The notes under the pieces: generated by a model
Databases searched by the model: none
What the model was told of the DNA's origin: nothing
Seen by the model: the letters and a program-made list of their open reading frames with translations, nothing else
Shown here: piece after piece, positions 1-6,266 of the stretch
How positions within the stretch are numbered: the first letter of the stretch is position 1
Layout of the letters: every line of letters starts with the position of its first letter
Made by a program: the position numbers and the translations under genes
Source: Candidatus Aminicenantota bacterium
GTDB taxonomy: Bacteria > Acidobacteriota > Aminicenantia > Aminicenantales > Saccharicenantaceae
NCBI GenBank assembly: GCA_026393955.1
Contig: JAPKZE010000296.1
Span: 1 to 17,415 of the forward strand
Direction: 5' to 3'
DNA: 17,415 bases

Positions 1-1
1 G

Positions 2-931
2 GCCATGGTCGTCGGACACAACTATTTCAGCTTTCACGGCGGAGCCAGCCCGACGCTCGAGCGGAAGAACGTCTCCCGCTTCCAGGACAAGGTCTGGATC
101 ATGGACACGGGCATCTCCGGCAGCTACGGCGGCATCCCGTCAGCCCTCGTCTACGACCACGGCCAGTTCACGGTCTGGGGAGAGACCGAGGAGCTGGCCG
201 CCCGCAGCGGGATCCATGCGCCCCCGCCGAAGCCCCTCACGCCCCGGGAGATGGAGGCCTTCCTCCGGACGGCTGCCGTGGCCGGACGGGGCCCGGGGCC
301 GGGCGGACGGACCGATGCCTGGAAGCTCAGCCTGGAATCCCAGGGGATCGTCCTACCCGCCATGTTCAAGTACATTGACCGGCGCCGGCCCGATCCCCTG
401 GCGGACAGCTTCCGCTACGACCTGGCCGCCTATATCCTGAGCAAGTACCTCGGCCTCACTTGCGTCCCGCCGGTCGTCGAGCGGACAGTCGAAGAGGTTC
501 CCGGGGCCCTGCAGGCCTTCGTCGCCGACGCCCGGTCGGTGCCGGATCGCCGGGAACGCAAGACGGCTTTGCAGGATCCGGAGGCCTATGACAAAGCCAT
601 GGCGGAGCTGGTCGTCCTCCAGGCCCTGGCCTACGACGACTGCCGGAACGAGAAGGACACCCTAGTCACCGATGACGGCCGGGTCTTCCGGGTCGATTTC
701 TCAGAGGCCTTCGCCCCGAACAAAGGCGACCCCCCGGGCTGCAACGTCCTCCGCTGCTCGCGGCTTCTCTACGGCCGCCTCCTGGCCTGGGACGAGCAGC
801 GCGTCGCCGGTTACCTCGGCCGCTACCTCGACAAGCAGGAGCTCGACGCGCTCAACGTGCGTCACGATCTCGTCATCCGGCGGATCCGGATGAACATCCG
901 GAGTCTCGGGGAGTCGAACGTCCTGTTCTGA
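2..931 (+). CDS. Metallophosphoesterase C-terminus fused to a PI3/4-kinase-like (probable pseudokinase) domain, 5' partial
   Basis: The frame is open to the left edge, so the true start lies outside the window; numbering here is from the Met at position 5. Residues 1-60 look like the end of a calcineurin-type phosphoesterase: VVGH at 2-5 (last metal-ligand His region) and DTGIS...YGG at 34-43, as in PPP-like phosphatases. A linker rich in Pro and Gly (about 70-103) leads to a kinase-fold domain at about 105-300 that resembles the two proteins encoded downstream: ATP-site-like Lys122, the VPPVVER strand at 154-160, and the segment corresponding to the catalytic loop at 210-233. In that loop the expected D-R-x-x-x-N is C213-R-N-E-K-D218, so the catalytic Asp and the metal-binding Asn are both changed; the later metal Asp (D231) remains. 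I infer a pseudokinase or altered enzyme attached to a phosphatase. First visible gene of a + strand operon, 20 bp before the next gene. Confidence 0.75.
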   Translation, partial: AMVVGHNYFSFHGGASPTLERKNVSRFQDKVWIMDTGISGSYGGIPSALVYDHGQFTVWGETEELAARSGIHAPPPKPLTPREMEAFLRTAAVAGRGPGPGGRTDAWKLSLESQGIVLPAMFKYIDRRRPDPLADSFRYDLAAYILSKYLGLTCVPPVVERTVEEVPGALQAFVADARSVPDRRERKTALQDPEAYDKAMAELVVLQALAYDDCRNEKDTLVTDDGRVFRVDFSEAFAPNKGDPPGCNVLRCSRLLYGRLLAWDEQRVAGYLGRYLDKQELDALNVRHDLVIRRIRMNIRSLGESNVLF

Positions 932-951
932 CCTCACGGAAAGGGGGAACG

Positions 952-2367
952 ATGCGCTATCCGCTCGGCTACAGGTTCCTCCGGCTGTTTGCCGACATCC
1001 GGCCCGGCGAGGCCTCCAAGGCCCTGATGCTGGCGGCCAACGTCTTCCTCCTGCTCCTCGCGTATTACATTCTCAAGCCCCTGCGCGAGTCGCTCCTGCT
1101 CATCAACAAGGACTCCGCCGTCGTCAAGAGCGCCCTGGGCGGAGCCCAGGCCGTCCTGTTCATCTTCGTCATCAAGGCCTTCAGCCGTCTGGCCTCCAAG
1201 GTCCCGCGCCATACCCTTATCACCTGGACGACGTCGTTCTTCATCTCCAACCTCGTCATCTTCTTTTTCCTCCATAAGTTCGGGATGGCCGTCAAGCCCA
1301 TGGGGATCCTGTTCTTCGTCTGGGTCGGGATCTTCAACTACTTCGTCATCGCCCAGTTCTGGGGATTCGCCAACGATCTCTACTCCGACGAGGCCGGCAA
1401 GCGGATCTTCCCGCTCGTCGCCCTCGGCGCGACCCTGGGAGGGCTCGTCGCGACCCTGCCCTTCATGAAGAAGCTGCGGGACGTCCTCGGCGGGAATTGG
1501 GAATTCAAGCTCATGCTCATCGCCGGGATCGTCCTCTTCCTGTGCATCGTCCTGGCCCGGACGATCCATCGCCGGGACGTGCGCCAGGCCCTCGCGGACA
1601 AGGAGAAAGGGCTGGCCGGAGCGGCGGAGACGGTCAGAGTCCAGGCACAGCCCCTGAAGGCCGGAGGCGGCTTCCGCCTCGTTTTCAAGAGCCGCTATCT
1701 CCTGCTGATCGCGCTCATGATCGGCCTCTACAACTTCGTCAACGCCACCGGGGAGTTCATCATCTCCCAGGTCACGGTCAACCAGTCGATCCAAGCCAGG
1801 AACGCCGGGCCGGCCGATGCGCCGGCCGGGCTGCCGCGCCAGACGGACAGCAAAGCCATCCACAACGCCTTCATGGATTACCAGCTTCTGACGAACATCA
1901 TCGCCCTGGTCATCCAGCTGTTCCTCGTCTCGCGGATCTTCAAATGGGTCGGGGTCGGAGGCGCCCTCCTCTTCCTGCCGCTCCTCGCTCTGGGCGGCTA
2001 CGCCCTGATCTCCTTCGGCGCGGTCCTCGTCCTGGTCCGCTGGGTCAAGGCCTTTGAGAACGGCACGGATTACTCGCTGCAGAACACGACCAAGGCCGCG
2101 CTGTTCCTGGTCACGAAGCGCGAGGAGAAGTACAAGGCCAAAGCCGCCATCGACACGTTCTTCGTCCGGGGCGGGGACACTCTCTCGGCCCTGGCCGTCG
2201 TCGCCGGCACCCAGCTCCTGGGACTGCGCATCGAGCGCTACGCGCTCCTCAATGTCGCGGTGGTCGCGGCGCTCCTGGTCATCTGTATGAAGATCATCGG
2301 CGCCTACAAGAAACGGAGGGCGGCCATGGATGCCGCCGCCGGAGCCGAAGCCGTCCCTGCCGCTTGA
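952..2367 (+). CDS. Npt/TLC-family nucleotide-transporter-like membrane protein
   Basis: A 471-residue, strongly hydrophobic protein with about 11-12 predicted membrane helices, the usual size of plastid/Rickettsia/Chlamydia-type ATP/ADP translocase relatives. Family-like signatures: KPLRES at 42-47 after the first helix, the QFWGFAND...GKRIFP segment at about 135-154, and KYKAK at 393-397 followed by an RGGD turn. The start is ATG with AAGGGGG four bases upstream. Characterised members exchange ATP for ADP or import nucleotides through the inner membrane; the substrate and direction here cannot be read from sequence, and many bacterial homologues are uncharacterised. It sits 20 bp after the phosphatase/kinase-fold gene and 14 bp before an exported kinase-fold gene, so co-transcription is very likely. 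The C-terminal ~15 residues are an Ala-rich cytoplasmic tail. Confidence 0.8.
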   Translation: MRYPLGYRFLRLFADIRPGEASKALMLAANVFLLLLAYYILKPLRESLLLINKDSAVVKSALGGAQAVLFIFVIKAFSRLASKVPRHTLITWTTSFFISNLVIFFFLHKFGMAVKPMGILFFVWVGIFNYFVIAQFWGFANDLYSDEAGKRIFPLVALGATLGGLVATLPFMKKLRDVLGGNWEFKLMLIAGIVLFLCIVLARTIHRRDVRQALADKEKGLAGAAETVRVQAQPLKAGGGFRLVFKSRYLLLIALMIGLYNFVNATGEFIISQVTVNQSIQARNAGPADAPAGLPRQTDSKAIHNAFMDYQLLTNIIALVIQLFLVSRIFKWVGVGGALLFLPLLALGGYALISFGAVLVLVRWVKAFENGTDYSLQNTTKAALFLVTKREEKYKAKAAIDTFFVRGGDTLSALAVVAGTQLLGLRIERYALLNVAVVAALLVICMKIIGAYKKRRAAMDAAAGAEAVPAA

Positions 2368-2381
2368 ATCAGGAGGGTCGC

Positions 2382-3218
2382 ATGAAACGCTTCGCCGTCC
2401 CTGTCGTGGGGATCCTGCTGGCGGCGGCCGTCCCGCCCGCGGTCCGGGCCCAGTTCCTGCCCAACGAGATCGCCCAGAGGCCCGCCCATGAGGAGTTCCT
2501 CCGCACGGCCGAGATCATCCGCTCCGAGGAGATCGGCGAGGGCGTGACCAAGCCCTACAAGCTCTATCTCCGGAAGGACGGGGTCGAGCTCAAGGCCGCC
2601 TGGAAGAACCCGCAGGGCCTGCAGCTGGGCTTCCTCGAAGGCTGGCAATACGAGATCGCCGCCTATCGCCTGGACAAGCTCATCGGCCTGAACATGGTCC
2701 CGCCGGCCGTCGAGCGCGATTTCCAGGGCAAGCCGGGCGCCCTCGTGCTCTGGGCCCAGAACAAGTACAGCCTACTCAAGATCATGGACGAGGGCATCCG
2801 CATCCCCGACGAGGTCAAGGACCACACCGAGAAGATGAAGTGGCTGACGAGGGCCTGGGACTCCCTCATCGCCAACGAGGACCGGACCCAACAGAACATC
2901 CTGTACACCGAGGATTGGCGGATCATCCTCTTCGACCATTCGCGGGCCTTCCGCAGCGAGGGCGAATTCGCCAAGCGGCTGATGTTCGGCCGCGACGGCA
3001 TCAAAAAGCAAGAGAACGGCAACCCGTTCCTCTTCCGGCGCGTCCCGAGCTGGTTCGTCGACAGGATCAAGACGCTGACCTATGATGAGATCCGGGGGGC
3101 CGTCGGAACGACCCTCACCGATAAAGAGATCAAGGCCATCCTGGTCCGCCGGGACCTCCTGCTCAAGGAGATCGCCCTGATGGTCCGGGAACAGGGCCGA
3201 GAGGCGGTGCTCTGGTGA
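2382..3218 (+). CDS. Exported PI3/4-kinase-like protein with intact catalytic motifs
   Basis: The start at ATG 2382 is set by AGGAGG at 2371-2376; an in-frame TTG at 2364 would overlap the preceding stop and lacks that spacing. Length is 278 residues. Residues 1-23 form a signal peptide (basic MKR, hydrophobic core, VRA before Gln24), so the product should be exported. The mature part resembles bacterial PI3/4-kinase/HipA-type folds: ATP-site-like Lys75 in KAAWK, the E-x-A-AYRLDKLIGL helix at about 91-103, VPPAVER at 106-112, catalytic loop N165-E-D167-R-T-Q-Q-N172, and the metal Asp185-His186. All expected catalytic positions are present, so this is the paralogue most likely to be active. 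Substrate unknown. A secreted kinase would need extracytoplasmic nucleotide; the neighbouring transporter-like gene is notable in that light. It overlaps the next gene by four bases. Confidence 0.8.
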   Translation: MKRFAVPVVGILLAAAVPPAVRAQFLPNEIAQRPAHEEFLRTAEIIRSEEIGEGVTKPYKLYLRKDGVELKAAWKNPQGLQLGFLEGWQYEIAAYRLDKLIGLNMVPPAVERDFQGKPGALVLWAQNKYSLLKIMDEGIRIPDEVKDHTEKMKWLTRAWDSLIANEDRTQQNILYTEDWRIILFDHSRAFRSEGEFAKRLMFGRDGIKKQENGNPFLFRRVPSWFVDRIKTLTYDEIRGAVGTTLTDKEIKAILVRRDLLLKEIALMVREQGREAVLW

Positions 3219-4105
3219 AAAGAACGTTGCTACCGTTCGGACTGGCCGTCCTGCTCTCCGTCGGCGCGATCGGGCTCGCCTGCGGGAACTCCGGCGCTCC
3301 CGCGGGCGATGATCCCTCGGGGCCGTCCGGAGCGATCGCTCCGCTCCAGTTCCTGCCCGACGAGCTGGCCCAGCGCGGCAAGTGTGAGGAATTCCTCGAG
3401 AAGGCGGAGGTCGTCGGGAAGAAGCAGTTGACCGGGTCCGAGGCCGTGACCTCGCCCTGGGTCCTGACCCTCAAGCTGGGCGATGTCACCCATCGGAGCC
3501 TGTGGAAGGACGCTCAGGGCCGCATGGGCGGTTTCTGGGAGGGCTGGAACTACGAGATCGCCGCCTACCGTCTCGACAAGCTCTTCGGCCTGGGCATGGT
3601 CCCGCCCACGATCGAGCGCCGCTTCGAGGGCACCCGGGGCTCCTGCCAGTACTGGGTCGACGACTGCATCTCGATCAAGGACAAGGACGCCAAGAGGCTC
3701 AAGACCCCCCCCATCAAGGTCTTTGGCTGGAACCGGGCGACCTACCTCCAGCGGTTCTTCGACAACCTCATCGCCAACGAGGACCGGCACAAGAACCAGG
3801 TCCTCATCACGCCCGACTGGCGGATGATCCTCATCGACCACTCCCGCTCGTTCCGGACGTCGGGCCGGTTCACCAAGACCCTCCTCTACTCGGCCAAGAG
3901 CCCCGACGGTCCTATGCTCATGAGCGAGCTGCCACGGGCCGTCGTCGAGAAGCTCAAGGCGCTCGATTTCGCCGCGGTCCGCGCCGCCGTCGGAGAGTAT
4001 CTTACGGACGAGGAGATCCGCGCCGTCCTCGTCCGGCGGGAGCTCATCCTGGAGGAGATCGACCGGCTGATCCAGGTCAACGGGGAAGCCAAGGTCCTTT
4101 ACTGA
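3215..4105 (+). CDS. Probable lipoprotein with PI3/4-kinase-like domain (variant catalytic loop)
   Basis: The start is GTG at 3215, overlapping the previous stop as GTGA, a typical coupled junction. Length is 296 residues. The N-terminus has a basic MKR, a hydrophobic stretch and IGLA before Cys23; the lipobox is imperfect (Gly at -3, Leu at -2), but a Gly/Ser/Pro/Asp-rich linker follows, as in many lipoproteins. The rest aligns along its length with the preceding protein: shared FLP(N/D)E(I/L)AQR segment, Lys98 in SLWKD, E-I-AAYRLDKL at 114-123, VPPTIER at 129-135, catalytic loop N188-E-D190-R-H-K-N194-Q195, and metal Asp208-His209. The Asn that normally lies five residues after the catalytic Asp is Gln195, with an Asn one place earlier, so activity is uncertain. 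Last gene of the + operon; its TGA touches the stop of the convergent gene with no spacer. Confidence 0.78.
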   Translation: MKRTLLPFGLAVLLSVGAIGLACGNSGAPAGDDPSGPSGAIAPLQFLPDELAQRGKCEEFLEKAEVVGKKQLTGSEAVTSPWVLTLKLGDVTHRSLWKDAQGRMGGFWEGWNYEIAAYRLDKLFGLGMVPPTIERRFEGTRGSCQYWVDDCISIKDKDAKRLKTPPIKVFGWNRATYLQRFFDNLIANEDRHKNQVLITPDWRMILIDHSRSFRTSGRFTKTLLYSAKSPDGPMLMSELPRAVVEKLKALDFAAVRAAVGEYLTDEEIRAVLVRRELILEEIDRLIQVNGEAKVLY

Positions 4106-4525
4106 TTAAATAGCTTTGCGGACGGTCAGGATATTCTGCCCGCCCGCCCGCCGGTACTTCAGGCCGTCCATCAGCGTCTTGAAGAAATAGACGCCCAAAC
4201 CGCCGGGGATGCCGCGCCGCAGCTTGACCATCAGGTCGGGATTCTTCTTCCGCACGGGGTTGAAGGGGATGCCGTTGTCGCGGACCTCGATGAACAGCGA
4301 CCCCTCGTCCCGCCAGATGCGCAGGACCATGTGGCCCTGGCGTCCCTCGGGATAGGCGTAGCGGGCGATGTTGACGAAGATCTCGTGAAGGGCCAGCTCG
4401 ACCTTGAGCCGGTCCTCCTCGCCCAGGGGCAGCCCGGCGATGGTTTCGAGCAGAAAATCCCGGACGCGGTCGACTTCCTTGAGGTCCGCCGCCACCCGGA
4501 GCTCCCTGACGTCCTGTTCGGTCAC
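4106..4525 (-). CDS. RsbW-like serine-protein kinase / anti-sigma factor (HATPase_c)
   Basis: A 139-residue GHKL-type ATPase domain on its own. The N-box is seen as ALHEIFVNIARYAY (Glu48, Asn52), the G1 box as D83-N-G-I-P-F, and the G2-like region as GIPGGLG at about 105-111. This size and order match RsbW/SpoIIAB/BtrW-type kinases, which phosphorylate a STAS-domain antagonist on Ser and bind a sigma factor or another target. The STAS partner is probably the first gene of the same operon (8846-9205) and the opposing phosphatase is the gene directly upstream, 22 bp away. The start is GTG at 4525, supported by GAGGGAGGG six bases before it. No sigma factor is encoded in the window, so its output is unknown. 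Last gene of the - operon. Confidence 0.85.
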   Translation of the reverse strand: MTEQDVRELRVAADLKEVDRVRDFLLETIAGLPLGEEDRLKVELALHEIFVNIARYAYPEGRQGHMVLRIWRDEGSLFIEVRDNGIPFNPVRKKNPDLMVKLRRGIPGGLGVYFFKTLMDGLKYRRAGGQNILTVRKAI

Positions 4526-4547
4526 CGCCCGCCCTCCCTCATCGTCC

Positions 4548-6227
4548 TCACGGGTTGCGTTTGACGACGACGACGGTCATGTCGTCGCCCGCTTCGGAGC
4601 AGCCGCTGAAGGCGAAGACGTCCTCGAAGATCCTGTCCCGAATGGCCTGGGCCGGCAGGTCCGCGAGCTCCCGCAGCCGGTCCGCGAGGCGCCCGTCCCC
4701 GTACTCCTCGCTCTCGCCCTGGCGGCTTTCGACGATCCCGTCGGTGTAGAGGCAGAGGATGTCGCCGGGCCGGAGAACGACCGTCTCCTCAGCAAAGACC
4801 TGGTCGGGGAACATCCCCAGGCAGACTCCGGTGCTGCCGAGGCGGCGGACCGGGCCCTGGCGCCCCTTGAGGAGCGGAGGATTGTGGCCGGCGTTGACGT
4901 AGGTCACCTCATCCGTCGTCCGGTCAATGATGGCCAGGAAGAACGAGATGAAAAGGTGGCTGTCCGAGCTCGAGTAGACGAAGTCGTTGAGCCCGGCCGC
5001 CAGATCGCCGAGGTCGACGGTCCCCGGGAACTTCTCGTGCAGGGCCCCCCGCAGCGAGGCCATGAGCAGGGAGGCGCTGACGCCGACGCCCGAGACGTCG
5101 GCGACGAGGACGGCCAGACGGTCCTTGTCGATGGCGATGTAATCGTAATAGTCCCCGCCGACGCGACGGCAGGCCTGGGCGGTGCCGCTGATCTCGTAGG
5201 GCGCGAACGAAGGGTCCTCGCGCGGCAGGAAGTTCTTCTGGATCTGGACGGCCAGGGCGATCTCGTGCTCGAGCTTCTCCTTTTCCCGGGACTCCTCGAA
5301 GAGACGCGCGTTCTCGATCTTGACGGCGGCCAGGTTGGCGAGAAGCGTCAAAAGTCTCAGGTCGTCCTCGCTGAACTGCTCGAGGAGCGAGGCCCGGTCG
5401 CAGTAGAGGAGCCCGATGATGGTCTGGTTGTTCCAGAGCGGCACGCACATGGCCGAATGGATCTGGGCCTGGACGACGCTCATCTGCTCCCGCAGCCCCT
5501 CGTCCGCCTGGATGTCGGAGATGAGGATGGCCGAGTTGCGCTCCAGGGCCGTCCGGACGATCGTCTGGCTGACGAAGATGCTCTGGGCCCGCAGGGCCCC
5601 GTTCAGGACCCGGACGACCCGGGGTTCGAGGGCCTGGGAATCCTCGTTCTTGATCATCAGGACGCCCCGGTCCATCGGCAGGTGCTGGATGAGCACGTCC
5701 ATGATGTGTTCGAGGAGCTTGTCGAGCGGCATGTGATAGATGAGGGCCTGGCTGACCGCCCCCATCACCGAGATGATCTTCTGGTCCTGCTGGAACTTCT
5801 CCAGGTCCAGGCCGCCGCCCGGGGTCTTGACGATGAGGCCCGACGCCGGCGGCTTCTTGAGGATGTCCTTGACCTGGATGATGGTGTTGGAGCTGTGGGT
5901 GAACGTCGTCCCTTCGACGGTCTCGACGGCCGGCTGGTAGTCCTTGTCGAAATAGAACCGGGTCGAGCCGACGAGGACCTCGTCGCCGCGGGCCAGGTCG
6001 ATCTCGCCGGAGACACGGCGGCCGTTCCTGAACGTCCCGTTCTTGCTGCCCTGGTCGATGAGGGTGTAGCCCCGGCCGGTGGGGACGATGACGGCGTGGC
6101 AGCCCGAGCTGAACTGGTCGGACAAAACGATGTCGTTCGTGGAGGCCCGGCCGATCGTCACCCGGCCGGCGCCGAGGGGGAAGGTGGTGGGATCGCCGAT
6201 CTTCGGATAGATGTACAAGATGGCCAT
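4548..6227 (-). CDS. FHA-GAF-SpoIIE (PPM) serine phosphatase, RsbU-like
   Basis: I choose ATG 6227 (559 residues) because AGAGGA lies seven bases upstream at 6235-6240 and the FHA fold begins at once; ATG 6248 and GTG 6260 in the same frame would add 7 or 11 residues with poorer signals. Residues 1-95 are an FHA domain with GR at 26-27, S41-G-C-H44 and N63-G-T65, the phosphothreonine-binding positions. About 150-310 is a GAF-like sensor, followed by a short coiled coil (305-335) with the helix EIALAVQIQ typical of RsbU-type linkers. The rest is a SpoIIE/PP2C phosphatase with metal aspartates D359 (GGDY), D377 (ADVSG), D496 (YTDG) and D549 (GDDMT). It should dephosphorylate the STAS protein of the operon, reversing the RsbW-like kinase. 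The FHA domain implies that a threonine kinase phosphorylates its partner or itself; none of the classical Hanks type is in the window. Confidence 0.88.
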   Translation of the reverse strand: MAILYIYPKIGDPTTFPLGAGRVTIGRASTNDIVLSDQFSSGCHAVIVPTGRGYTLIDQGSKNGTFRNGRRVSGEIDLARGDEVLVGSTRFYFDKDYQPAVETVEGTTFTHSSNTIIQVKDILKKPPASGLIVKTPGGGLDLEKFQQDQKIISVMGAVSQALIYHMPLDKLLEHIMDVLIQHLPMDRGVLMIKNEDSQALEPRVVRVLNGALRAQSIFVSQTIVRTALERNSAILISDIQADEGLREQMSVVQAQIHSAMCVPLWNNQTIIGLLYCDRASLLEQFSEDDLRLLTLLANLAAVKIENARLFEESREKEKLEHEIALAVQIQKNFLPREDPSFAPYEISGTAQACRRVGGDYYDYIAIDKDRLAVLVADVSGVGVSASLLMASLRGALHEKFPGTVDLGDLAAGLNDFVYSSSDSHLFISFFLAIIDRTTDEVTYVNAGHNPPLLKGRQGPVRRLGSTGVCLGMFPDQVFAEETVVLRPGDILCLYTDGIVESRQGESEEYGDGRLADRLRELADLPAQAIRDRIFEDVFAFSGCSEAGDDMTVVVVKRNP

Positions 6228-6266
6228 GCGCGTGTCCTCTGGACCCATTCTAGATGACACTCCGGG

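Noticed and set aside
2382..4105. HipA-type toxin kinases of a toxin-antitoxin pair
   Set aside because: The fold is related, but there is no HipB-like DNA-binding partner and both proteins have export signals, which does not fit a cytoplasmic toxin.
6228..6260. Upstream starts (ATG 6248, GTG 6260) for the FHA-GAF-SpoIIE gene
   Set aside because: They add a short non-conserved leader and lack a good ribosome-binding site, while ATG 6227 has AGAGGA seven bases before it and starts directly at the FHA fold.
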